Position numbers and translations under genes: made by a program. Shown one piece after another: positions 1 to 7,911 of a stretch of DNA of 64,000 bases. The stretch comes from Mycolicibacterium gilvum (lineage in GTDB: Bacteria; Actinomycetota; Actinomycetes; Mycobacteriales; Mycobacteriaceae), in assembly GCF_900454025.1 (NCBI RefSeq), contig NZ_UGQM01000001.1, positions 2,418,001 to 2,482,000 on the forward strand, written 5' to 3'. Under the pieces are notes generated by a model, which saw nothing but the letters and a program-made list of their open reading frames with translations, did not search any database and was not told the origin of the DNA. Position 1 is the stretch's first letter. The number at the start of each line of letters is the position of its first letter.

Positions 1-1258
1 CGCGTCACGGTTCGCTCGGTGCGAGCCGCTGCGCAACGCCGGCGCGTTGATGCTCGGGTTGGTCTGTGACATTGACCGTAAGAACTGTTGGACGCTGGCC
101 GAGCGTTGCGGCCACAGCAGCCCGGACCGGATGCAGCATCTGCTGGCGCGGGCGAAGTGGGACGCCGAGGGAGTGCGTGATGATCTTCGCGCCTACGTGG
201 TCGACCACCTCGGCGATGACGAGGCGATCCTGATCGTCGATGAGACTGGAGACGTGAAGAAGGGCACTCATACCGTCGGGACTCAGCGCCAGTACACCGG
301 TACCGCGGGCAGGATCGAAAACGCCCAAGTCGCTGTGTATTTGGCCTATGCGGGGCCCAACAGTCACGCACTGGTGGACCGCGAGCTATACCTGCCGAAG
401 TCGTGGATCGACGACTCGGAACGCCGTCAGTGCGCCGGGGTGCCCACCGATGTCGAGTTCGCCACCAAACCTGCGCTGGCCGAGCGGATGATCACTCGTG
501 CTGTGGCCGCCGGAGTCCCTGCGCGATGGGCCACCGGCGACGAGGTCTACGGCGCCGACCCCGACCTGCGCGCCGCGATCGCCGCCCAGGGGCTGGGCTA
601 TGTGCTGGCCGTCGGGTCCAATCGCACCGTCACCACCAGTACGGGCAGCCAGCGAGTAGACGAGCTTGCCCGGTCTCTGCCGCGGCGGGCCTGGCGGCGC
701 GTCAGCGCCGGAACCGGCGCCAAGGGCCAACGCTGGTACTCCTGGACGTTGGTCGAAATCACCGACGCCGAGCCCGGCCACCATCACCTGCTGGTGCGCC
801 GCAACGACAAGACCGCTGAATTGGCCTATTACCGCTGCTACAGCCCCAATCCGGTCACCCTGGCCGACTACGTACGGGTCGCCGGGCGGCGCTGGAAGGT
901 CGAGGAATCGTTTCAAGCCGGCAAGGGCCTGGCCGGGCTCGACGAGCACCAGGTACGGACCTGGACCTCTTGGCACCGCTGGGTCACCCTATCCATGCTT
1001 GCCCATGCCTTCCTCGTCGTCACGACCGCCGCTCAACGGCGCAGCGACGAACCCGACGACCAGACCGGCCAGACACTGATCACGTTGACAGTCAATGAAT
1101 TCCGCAGACTCTTCATCGCCCTGGTATTGCAGCCGCTACACGCGGTTGCCGACGTCCTCGCCTGGTCCACCTGGCGGCGACGACATCAAACGAGAGCCCG
1201 CACCTACCATTACCGCAAACAACATCAACAACAATGAACGCTATCTACGGCTGTAGTA
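1..1258 (+). mobile_element. IS701-family insertion sequence, left end outside window
   Basis: The element contains one long transposase frame and ends shortly after its stop codon. The last bases (about 1241-1258, reading ctacggctgtagta) look like the terminal repeat, followed by ctag at 1259-1262. IS701 elements are known to duplicate a 4-bp YTAR target, and ctag fits that rule. The neighbouring resolvase-like frame on the minus strand runs straight into this end, so the element appears to have landed inside that gene. The left terminal repeat and the second target copy lie outside the window, so the boundary is inferred. Confidence 0.7.
2..1237 (+). CDS. IS701-family DDE transposase (5' end cut by window)
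   Basis: This enzyme catalyses cut-and-paste movement of the IS701-type element. The frame is open from base 2, and the first visible residues (RFARCEPLR, then RKNCWTLAE) are the conserved beginning of the family, so only a few N-terminal residues are missing; the internal TTG at 47 is not the true start. The first catalytic aspartate is in IVDETGDVKKG, the second in the GDEVYG segment, and the third acidic residue probably in the RWKVEESFQ helix (E of VEESF). The 411 visible residues are close to full family length and no frameshift is seen, so it may be active. It lies at the outer edge of a cluster of insertion sequences. Confidence 0.88.
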   Translation, partial: ASRFARCEPLRNAGALMLGLVCDIDRKNCWTLAERCGHSSPDRMQHLLARAKWDAEGVRDDLRAYVVDHLGDDEAILIVDETGDVKKGTHTVGTQRQYTGTAGRIENAQVAVYLAYAGPNSHALVDRELYLPKSWIDDSERRQCAGVPTDVEFATKPALAERMITRAVAAGVPARWATGDEVYGADPDLRAAIAAQGLGYVLAVGSNRTVTTSTGSQRVDELARSLPRRAWRRVSAGTGAKGQRWYSWTLVEITDAEPGHHHLLVRRNDKTAELAYYRCYSPNPVTLADYVRVAGRRWKVEESFQAGKGLAGLDEHQVRTWTSWHRWVTLSMLAHAFLVVTTAAQRRSDEPDDQTGQTLITLTVNEFRRLFIALVLQPLHAVADVLAWSTWRRRHQTRARTYHYRKQHQQQ

Positions 1259-2210
1259 CTAGGGCGTCGGCAACCGCCAGCGCTCTTTTAATCTGCTCGG
1301 CCACCGTGTACGTCTGGGTTGCGCCAGGGCTGCCGATAGCGACATTGGCGCTGTTACTGATGTGAATCGTGGTCGCTCCCTGTGGGTCTGCCGGCGCGTT
1401 ACCGCCCCGCACCGACTTTCCCGCATCAGCTAGCGCCTCGCCCTTGGCGGTGATGGATGGGCGCACCACACCATGGCCCCAAGATGCGGTGCCACTGATG
1501 TACTCCTGGTCCCGAAGCCACTCAGAGGCCTCCGCGACCTCTTGTTGTGTCAGCGAGTCGCCTTGCCACTCAACGGCATTCGCGATGTCGTCGGCCTTCA
1601 GCACCGGGTGTCTGTTGCCATCGACCATCGCCTTGAGATACAGCCATTTCAGGACCGCGTCCCGCACGCTCCATACCCGGTCAATCGGACTACTCGTCAT
1701 CTCTTCCCCATCTTGTTCTCTGCTTCCATTCAGAGCCCGGTACACCGTCGAGCGCCCGACCAGCAAGGTGTCAGCGATCTCGGCCACCGGCATACCGGCG
1801 GCGGCCAGCTTTCGCGCGTGAGCCAGTCGGCGCCCCCTCAACGCCGGCGGTCGGCCGCCAATGCGGCCTCGAGCACGCGCGGCGGCCAGGCCCCCCATCG
1901 TGCGTTCGTGGTTAATGCCGCGCTCGAACTCGGCGAGCGCCCCAAACACATGCAACACCAGCCGGCCGGTGGCGCTGCTGGTGTCGATCTCCTCGGCCAG
2001 CGACCGTAGCCCTACCCCGGCGGCCGCCAGATTTTCCACCAGGCCGAGGAGATGCGGCAGCGAACGGCCTAGCCGATCCAGCCGCGTAACAACCACGGTG
2101 TCGCCCGCGACGACGGCCGCCACCAGTTCATCCAGGCCCGGGCGGCGCGCACGGGCCCCAGAGGCCACATCGGTCCATACACGCTCGCACCCGGCCGCCC
2201 GAAGTCCATC
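1245..2210 (-). pseudogene. Resolvase/invertase fragment fused in frame to a winged-helix domain
   Basis: The N-terminal part matches the middle and end of a serine recombinase: GCERVWTDVASGARARRPG, then RLDRLGRSL, a long E helix and a C-terminal HTH (AEIADTLLVGRSTVYRAL). The catalytic serine region (usually YARVSTxDQ) is absent, because the homology stops at about 2210 where the discoidin gene begins. After the HTH the frame continues without a stop into a different domain of about 110 residues (winged-helix-like, ending in SANVAIGSPGATQT). That segment has its own ATG at 1700 with a good SD (gggaagag), so it may have been a separate gene. The C-terminus runs into the end of the IS701 element and stops there. 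It is therefore broken at both ends and unlikely to recombine DNA. Confidence 0.75.
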
Positions 2211-2867
2211 ATGACCGTCGCCGCGGTCGCGATCCTGTTAGTCGCCCTGGCCGGCGTCAACTACCTCACCACCGACGTCAATCCGCCGGCACCGGCGACG
2301 CCGGCCACCGCGGCTCCACCACCACCACCCAGCCAGGCACCGCTCAACCGCGACACGATCCTGTCCGGGGCCACCGCCTCCGACGTCTGCCCCCGCGACC
2401 CCAACTATTCGGACGCCAACCGCGCGTTCGACAGCGACTTCAACACCGCGTGGGTGTGCACCCGCGCCAAGAACCAGGACGGCCAGCAGATCCAGATCGA
2501 CTTCGGCCGGCAAGTCACGCTGACCCAGATCCGCATCATCGGCGGCTTCGACGCCACCGCACCCGACGGCACCGACCAGTGGTCCAAGCACCGCATCGTC
2601 ACCAAACTCGAGGTGTACTTCCCGAAAGACCTCAGGCGAGACCCGGTGACAATCGACACCGGCGGCGCCCGCGACTGGCGATTCATCGCCTTGAACCCGC
2701 CGGCCACCGTCAGCAAATTGCTTATCCGCGTCGCTGAAACGTCTCCACCGCCCCAACCAGCAACGCCGACAAGTGAAACCGCCTCACCCAACCCGGACGA
2801 AGTGACCTCGGTAGCAATGTCGGAGATACAGTTCATCGGTATCGACGGACAGGCACCCCCACCCTGA
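2211..2867 (+). CDS. Membrane-anchored discoidin (F5/8 type C)-like protein, probably 5'-truncated
   Basis: A 218-residue protein with one hydrophobic anchor at residues 3-18, then a Pro/Ala-rich linker (about 25-45), then a discoidin-like beta domain (about 50-215) with paired cysteines in the SDVCPRDPNYSD and AWVCTRAK segments. The domain is known for carbohydrate or surface binding; the substrate here is not evident. The ATG at 2211 falls directly on the anchor with no cytoplasmic tail and no SD, and sits exactly where the minus-strand resolvase homology breaks off. The original N-terminus was therefore probably lost at a recombination junction. It could still be expressed if the upstream sequence supplies a promoter. 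Confidence 0.6.
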   Translation: MTVAAVAILLVALAGVNYLTTDVNPPAPATPATAAPPPPPSQAPLNRDTILSGATASDVCPRDPNYSDANRAFDSDFNTAWVCTRAKNQDGQQIQIDFGRQVTLTQIRIIGGFDATAPDGTDQWSKHRIVTKLEVYFPKDLRRDPVTIDTGGARDWRFIALNPPATVSKLLIRVAETSPPPQPATPTSETASPNPDEVTSVAMSEIQFIGIDGQAPPP

Positions 2868-2952
2868 CGGTTCACCCCCGACAGTGATGCACCGTGCATC
2901 ACCGACCGGTCACGCACGGAGCACAGCCGAGTCTCGCGCGTACCGTCGAAAC

Positions 2953-3945
2953 GTGCCCACCACCAGGACTAAGCCCGCCGTGCGCGACGCCGCGTACGCG
3001 CCGATGCTGGCCACCCTGGGCGCCCCGCCCCAGGGCACCGGGCGGGCCGTGGAAGTGAAGGCCGACGGCCAGCGCGGCACGATCGTCGTGGCCGACGGCG
3101 CCGTCACCGTGTTCTCGCGCAACGGCACCGACGTCACCCGCACGTTCCCCGAGCTGGCCGGCGTCACCGCGGCGATCGGTGACCGCCGCGTCGTGCTCGA
3201 CGGTGAAATCGTCGCCCTCGACGCCCAAGGGCGGCCATCGTTCACCCGGCTACAGCGGCGCTGGCCTCAGCAGCGTCGGCCCAGCGCGGACCTCGTACGC
3301 TCGGTTCCCGTCCGATTCTGGGCGTTCGACATCCTGCACGCCGACGGGCACAACGTCACCGAGCAGCCCTACACCCGGCGCCGGGACCTGCTCGACGACC
3401 TCATGGTGGTCGACAAATCGCGGGTACTCACCGTGCCGCGCCCCATGCTCGGCGTGACCCCCTCCGACGCGCTGGACGCCGTGGCCGCGCACGGGATGGA
3501 GGGTGTGGTCATCAAGGAACTCGACTCGCCGTACCGGCCGGGGGAGCGCAGCCCGTGCTGGATCAAGGTCCCGATCCGAGCCAGTATCGAGCTGACAATC
3601 GTCGGGTACTGGAACGCCGGCGGCCCAGGCGGACGCACCCGCGTCGGGTCCCTGCTCGTCGCCGGACACGACAAGACCGGCGACCTGATGGCCATCGGCC
3701 AGGTCGGCACCGGCTTCAGCGACCTCACGCGCCGGACCCTGCACGCCCTGCTGCAGCCGCTGCGATGCTCGACCGCCCCTGTCGCCAACCACGCCGACGT
3801 GCCCGGCGTGCGCTTCGTGCAGCCCCAGCTCGTCGCCGAGGTCGCCTACCGCGAGTACGTCGCGGGTCGATGGCTCCGACACACCAGCTTCAAGGGCCTG
3901 CGGCCCTCAGATCCCAGCCAGACACTGCTCCCGACCCCCGCGTAG
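2953..3945 (+). CDS. ATP-dependent DNA ligase (LigC/LigD-ligase-domain type)
   Basis: This enzyme joins DNA nicks using ATP. The nucleotidyltransferase motif I is in VEVKADGQRG (K is the adenylated lysine, about residue 36), motif III around FWAFDILHADG, motif IV in EGVVIKE and motif V in CWIKV. An OB-fold domain follows (residues about 205-325, with the ELTIVGYW and VGTGFSD signatures). At 330 residues it is the size of stand-alone LigC rather than multidomain LigD. I chose the GTG at 2953 over the ATG at 2884 because the residues between have no family resemblance and the GTG follows a possible TACCGT -10 box, suggesting a leaderless transcript. It sits in the mobile island and is probably accessory. 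Confidence 0.85.
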   Translation: MPTTRTKPAVRDAAYAPMLATLGAPPQGTGRAVEVKADGQRGTIVVADGAVTVFSRNGTDVTRTFPELAGVTAAIGDRRVVLDGEIVALDAQGRPSFTRLQRRWPQQRRPSADLVRSVPVRFWAFDILHADGHNVTEQPYTRRRDLLDDLMVVDKSRVLTVPRPMLGVTPSDALDAVAAHGMEGVVIKELDSPYRPGERSPCWIKVPIRASIELTIVGYWNAGGPGGRTRVGSLLVAGHDKTGDLMAIGQVGTGFSDLTRRTLHALLQPLRCSTAPVANHADVPGVRFVQPQLVAEVAYREYVAGRWLRHTSFKGLRPSDPSQTLLPTPA

Positions 3946-3950
3946 CCCCG

Positions 3951-4127
3951 CTACTTCCTGCGGGCGCCGGCAGCCACGGCCAAAGCCGCCACGCCCACCC
4001 ACGCGAGCTTGGCGTTCCCGATCTCGGCCAGGCCAGCGGCGCTGCCGGTGGTGTGCACCACGTAAAAGCCGAACACCAGGTACAGGTAGAGCACTCCGGC
4101 CAGCATCACGATGCTTGCGTTTTTCAC
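3951..4127 (-). CDS. Small membrane protein of unknown function
   Basis: A 58-residue protein with two hydrophobic stretches (about residues 5-24 and 40-54) and a basic end (GARRK). I placed the start at the GTG at 4127 because ggaggg lies about 10 bases upstream; a longer frame to 4211 would run across a strong palindrome. It lies downstream of the kinase gene on the same strand. No family is recognised. Confidence 0.5.
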   Translation of the reverse strand: MKNASIVMLAGVLYLYLVFGFYVVHTTGSAAGLAEIGNAKLAWVGVAALAVAAGARRK

Positions 4128-4193
4128 GACGCGGTTCCCTCCGGGAAATCGCGGCAGAAGACCGCAGTCCTCTGGCTCCGCCGCTGCCGCGTA

Positions 4194-4234
4194 AATAGGT
4201 GGCGTCACCACCTATTCCGGGGACTCACGCCCCG
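4194..4234 (-). terminator. Two adjacent hairpins between the kinase and the small membrane gene
   Basis: aataggtgg at 4194-4202 pairs perfectly with ccacctatt at 4208-4216 around a 5-base loop, and cgggg at 4218-4222 pairs with ccccg at 4230-4234. The pair follows the kinase stop codon on the minus strand by about 10 bases. It could terminate the kinase transcript or act as an operator for the small membrane gene; there is no T-tract. Confidence 0.45.
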
Positions 4235-4244
4235 TTTCACAGGG

Positions 4245-5891
4245 TCAAGAGTGCGAGGACCACCAGCGGTACAGGTCAGCCATCTCCGAGGTGTCGGCCT
4301 CGACAACGTTGAGCAGCAGGTCAGCGGTCGTGGTCCAGGCGATCACGGCCGTGCCGTCGCGGGTGCCGCAATACAGCGTCCCGGCCACCGACGTCGGGCT
4401 GGCGTTGCGCCGCCACGCGCCCGGCGACTGAATGTTTCCGGGGCACACGACCACCGACGACCGGCTCATCACGTCGGTGAACGCGCCCTGCAGGGCCGTC
4501 TCGTCCTCGGCGAGGGTGAACGTCGACGACACGGGGCCACCGGGATCGGTGTTCTGCCCGCACGACACAACGGCACGAGCGCCGGCACCGATCGGGGCCG
4601 GCTCGCAGCTGCCCGCCGGGTATCCCAGCGGAAGCAGCTCGGTGAGCTGTTCCTGGGCGGCGGTATCGCCGACCGGCGCCGGCGTCGACGTCGGAGCGGC
4701 CGCCGGCGGGTCGCTCATCTCCCGCCGCACCACAAGACTGATCAGCACCGCGGCGGCCACGATCAGGACGGCGGCCACGCTCCACAGGATGACAATCGGC
4801 CGGGGCATCGAGACGCTCGGCACCGACAGCTTCGACGCCGAGACCTTGGGCACCGAGACCTGCGGTCGTGCGCGCCGCGGCGCCTGGTTAGGCCGGAACT
4901 CTGTGGCGTGATCGAACAGCTGCTGCCGCGGCGGCGGCGGGATCGGCCGGGCCGGCTGCTCGACGACCGGAGCCGGCCTCGGCGGCGGCACGCGCCGCGG
5001 AGCCGGCGACGCCGGGATCGCGCGGTACGGCGCAGCCGACCCAGCGGGGGGCGCAGCACCGCGCACCGCGTCGGCCGCGGCCGCGGCGAACTCGCGAGCC
5101 GACCCGAACCGCTGCGCCGGATTCTTCGCCAACGCCTTGGCGATCACCGCGTCAAGATCCGGGGTGGCCCACGGCAGGTGCTCGGACACCCGCGGCTGGG
5201 CCTGCTGCAGGTGGGCGCGGATGGTGCCCACCACCCCGTCAGCCTGGAAGTACGGTTGCCGGCCGGTGAGCAGCCGGAACAGGGTGCAGCCCAGCGAGTA
5301 GATGTCGGCCCGGCCGTCGATCGGGTCACCGGTGATGACCTCAGGCGCGGAGTAGGCCAGGGTGGCGGTGAACGCCCCGTCCATCTCCCGGTCAGCGTCC
5401 TCGATCGGGCGGGCCACCCCGAAGTCGCTGAGGAACACCCGCTCACCATCACCAATCTCATCGCTGAGCAGCAGATTGGACGGCTTGACGTCGTGGTGCA
5501 CGACGTTGCGCTGATGGGCGTAGTCCAAGGCCTTGGCGACCTCACCAACGATGTGGACCGCCCGGTGCGGTGTCATCGCACCGGCGCGCAGGGCCTCCTC
5601 GGCGTCGGTGCCGTCAACGTACTGCAGCGCGATCCACAGCTCGCCGTCGCTGGTTTCTCCGCGCCCGTACACCGACACGATGCCGGGGTGGTCGAACTGA
5701 GACACGATGTCGGCTTCGCGGATGAACCGCTCCCGGAACGCGCGATCGCGGGACAGCTCGGCGTCGAGGACCTTCAGCGCATCGCGCCGGGGCAGGGTCG
5801 GGTTCTTCGCCAGGTACACCGAGCCCATGCCGCCGGTGCCCAGCACACGTTCGATGCGGTACCCCGCTATCACTGAGCCCACCGAGACCAT
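4245..5891 (-). CDS. Receptor-type Ser/Thr protein kinase (PknB/PknH class)
   Basis: This membrane kinase senses an outside signal and phosphorylates cytoplasmic targets. The N-terminal kinase domain (about 1-270) has the glycine loop GTGGMGSVY, the ATP lysine in ALKVLD, a catalytic loop HHDVKPSN, LSDFGVA and the APEV segment. The loop reads HHD rather than the usual HRD, making it a non-RD kinase. A proline-rich linker leads to one membrane segment (about 366-388), then an ectodomain of about 160 residues with four cysteines (SCEP, SCGQ, VCPG, YCGT) that could form two disulfides as in PknH-type sensors. The ATG at 5891 is the closest to the conserved VIAGYRIE start. It is a member of the mobile island, not of the conserved core. 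Confidence 0.88.
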   Translation of the reverse strand: MVSVGSVIAGYRIERVLGTGGMGSVYLAKNPTLPRRDALKVLDAELSRDRAFRERFIREADIVSQFDHPGIVSVYGRGETSDGELWIALQYVDGTDAEEALRAGAMTPHRAVHIVGEVAKALDYAHQRNVVHHDVKPSNLLLSDEIGDGERVFLSDFGVARPIEDADREMDGAFTATLAYSAPEVITGDPIDGRADIYSLGCTLFRLLTGRQPYFQADGVVGTIRAHLQQAQPRVSEHLPWATPDLDAVIAKALAKNPAQRFGSAREFAAAAADAVRGAAPPAGSAAPYRAIPASPAPRRVPPPRPAPVVEQPARPIPPPPRQQLFDHATEFRPNQAPRRARPQVSVPKVSASKLSVPSVSMPRPIVILWSVAAVLIVAAAVLISLVVRREMSDPPAAAPTSTPAPVGDTAAQEQLTELLPLGYPAGSCEPAPIGAGARAVVSCGQNTDPGGPVSSTFTLAEDETALQGAFTDVMSRSSVVVCPGNIQSPGAWRRNASPTSVAGTLYCGTRDGTAVIAWTTTADLLLNVVEADTSEMADLYRWWSSHS

Positions 5892-6175
5892 GCGTTCAAG
5901 GATGCGGCATGGAGGCGGCACGGTGGGCAAACGCTTCGTCAACGCGCCGACATGCCACGACGCGCGGGAGTGGTGTTGCGACACGCGCTGTCCGTCGGGG
6001 GTGACTGCGATAATGGTGAGCAGGCACCACTTCCTCCAGAAGGCGGAATGGGTTCCCGACCAGCCCGAACGACCGCCGAAGTGATTTGCGTCACAATAGT
6101 GTCGTTTCGGGCTGTTGAGGCCCCTTCAAGGTGAGACCCGCGAACAGTGCGGGGTGCCCGAAGGAGGAACAGCTT

Positions 6176-7906
6176 ATGAACGAGGACCCCGAACGCGACC
6201 ACGCCGCGTCCGCACCCGACGACGACGAACAGCTCGATCGCACCGCCGTGACCAACGCCGTCACAGAGGGGATCAGGTCTGCGATGACCGGCGGCCCACT
6301 GTCCGCCGTCCTCAACGCCGGCATGCGCGGCGCTGCCCATGACGCACTGGGCGCTGCCAGCATTGGCGCGTGGGCTTCGCCCGCCCATCAGCTGCGGGGC
6401 GAGAAGTTCGACTTCGGTTTGAGTGCTGCCGCCCAGGCAGTTGGTGACGCTCTCACGAAGGCCATCTCCGGGCGTGCGCACGACATTCTCGGCGGGAGCC
6501 TCTCCGACATCATCGGTGCGCGCGACCTGGTGTCACCGATCGACTTCATGAAGGACGTTCGCGGCCCACACCTTGATCTCGGCCTCGGCGCTGGCGCGCA
6601 GGTCGCCATGGACGCCTTCAAGCAGCGCACCGACGACCTGATGGGCCGCTCCACGCTCGCCGACATCATCGGGCCCGGCACCTTCACCTCACCTCTCGAT
6701 CACCTCAAAGGCATCCAGGGACCCGACCTCGGCCTCGGCGCCGGCGCCCAGGCCGCCATGGACGCCTTCAAGCAGCGCACCGACGACCTGATGGGCCGCT
6801 CCACGCTCGCCGACATCATCGGGCCCGGCACCTTCACCTCACCTCTCGATCACCTCAAAGGCATCCAGGGACCCGACCTCGGCCTCGGCGCCGGCGCCCA
6901 GGCCGCCATCGACGCCTTCGGACCTCGGTCGTCGGCCTTCGACGTGCTGGGCCGGCACGGGGTGAACCCGCTGGCCGGGTTCCACTCGTCGCTAGATGCC
7001 GGCCTGTCGGATCGGTGGGGTGTCGGCAACCTGCTCGGCGGCCACGCGGCCAGCATCACCGATCAACTACGCCACGCAGCTCTGGGCGCCTATCCGTCCG
7101 CGTTCGACGACATGATGCGCCGCTCGCAGCATTCGATCCACGAGTTCATGTACGGGACGTCGCGGTTCCCTGAGCCGTCGGCATGGATGAACGATCTGTT
7201 CCGCCCTGCGGAGTCGATCACCGAGATGATGCGGTCGCTGTGGCCGCTCGCCGACCGCGGCATGCGCGCGGCGCAGTCTGCGCTGTGGGCTGCGCTGCGG
7301 ATCGTCCGCATGCTGGAGCGCAACGACCCGAAGGCGCGGGACGCGGTGCGGGACTTCCTGATCGAGTGGCTCGACTTCAGTTACGCGACTTGGGATTTGG
7401 TGTGCTCGGCCACGTTGGTCCTGATGAACGTCGGCTCATGGCTGCCGGACAACCTGCTGGCGGGGACCTTCGATCCCTGCCCCCGGCTGCGCGCGCTGAC
7501 CTTGAAGGAACATCGGGCGGTCAGCCGGCTGAGCACCGACCCCGACCTTCGCTTCCGAGGCAAGCCGCTGCTGTCTCTCGACCAGCCGGTCAAGGTGTCC
7601 GACGCCGACAGCTCGGTCACGGTGCTTCGTGACCTCGTTCGGGATCGAGCGGCACCCGATCCGGCCGACGTCGACGACGCCGAGATCGCCGACCCGCGGA
7701 TCGCCCGGCTGTGGTGGAAGTTCACCGACCGCGAGCGCGAGATTCTGCGCGAGAAGAGCAAGCCGAGGGTGACGTGGCCGGCGGCGGCGATCGCCTGCGG
7801 CGGCACCGCAGCAGAAGGTGACCGGCTGCGACGCAAGGCCCGCCGCCTGGCCCGCGCCGATCAGACATCCGAGGCGCCGGTGCGCCGCGCCACCGAGGCG
7901 AGCTGA
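6176..7906 (+). CDS. Large repeat protein with a C-terminal sigma-region-4-like HTH
   Basis: I do not recognise a named family for this 576-residue protein. The start is fixed by a very strong SD (aaggaggaa at 6161-6169). The N-terminal 135 residues are alanine/glycine-rich and amphipathic. Residues about 135-250 contain two almost identical 50-residue repeats plus a third partial copy, built on GLGAGAQ, DAFKQRTDDLMG and STLADIIGPG. A hydrophobic helix pair follows (about 370-440). The C-terminal end (about 525-570: FTDREREILREK ... AAAIACGGTAAEGDRLRRKARR) resembles an HTH of sigma region 4 type. The next gene starts 6 bases after the stop, so the two are probably co-transcribed. It may have a host-conflict role, but that is inference from its context only. 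Confidence 0.7.
   Translation: MNEDPERDHAASAPDDDEQLDRTAVTNAVTEGIRSAMTGGPLSAVLNAGMRGAAHDALGAASIGAWASPAHQLRGEKFDFGLSAAAQAVGDALTKAISGRAHDILGGSLSDIIGARDLVSPIDFMKDVRGPHLDLGLGAGAQVAMDAFKQRTDDLMGRSTLADIIGPGTFTSPLDHLKGIQGPDLGLGAGAQAAMDAFKQRTDDLMGRSTLADIIGPGTFTSPLDHLKGIQGPDLGLGAGAQAAIDAFGPRSSAFDVLGRHGVNPLAGFHSSLDAGLSDRWGVGNLLGGHAASITDQLRHAALGAYPSAFDDMMRRSQHSIHEFMYGTSRFPEPSAWMNDLFRPAESITEMMRSLWPLADRGMRAAQSALWAALRIVRMLERNDPKARDAVRDFLIEWLDFSYATWDLVCSATLVLMNVGSWLPDNLLAGTFDPCPRLRALTLKEHRAVSRLSTDPDLRFRGKPLLSLDQPVKVSDADSSVTVLRDLVRDRAAPDPADVDDAEIADPRIARLWWKFTDREREILREKSKPRVTWPAAAIACGGTAAEGDRLRRKARRLARADQTSEAPVRRATEAS
6578..6920 (+). repeat. 150-bp in-frame tandem repeat (two full copies and a partial third)
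   Basis: Unit 1 is 6578-6727, unit 2 is 6728-6877 and a partial copy continues from 6878 to about 6920. Bases 6608-6727 and 6758-6877 appear identical, and the few differences are confined to the first 30 bases of the unit. The period of 150 bases (50 codons) preserves the frame. The near identity suggests a recent duplication or gene conversion. Confidence 0.9.
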
Positions 7907-7911
7907 TCGCA

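Noticed and set aside
2884..2952. Longer N-terminus of the DNA ligase from the ATG 2884
   Set aside because: These residues lack resemblance to the family and the GTG 2953 follows a possible promoter box.
3555..5876. A 773-residue open frame on the plus strand
   Set aside because: It overlaps the ligase and the kinase on the other frames, is extremely Arg/Gly/His-rich and has no domain; it is a shadow of high-GC coding.
5892..6175. Small gene between kinase and repeat protein
   Set aside because: Short frames lack SD and coding bias; the interval more likely holds the two divergent promoters (an imperfect gtgat/gtcac palindrome near 6081-6094).
6578..6920. CRISPR-like array
   Set aside because: The repeats are 150-base adjacent, in-frame coding units with no spacers.
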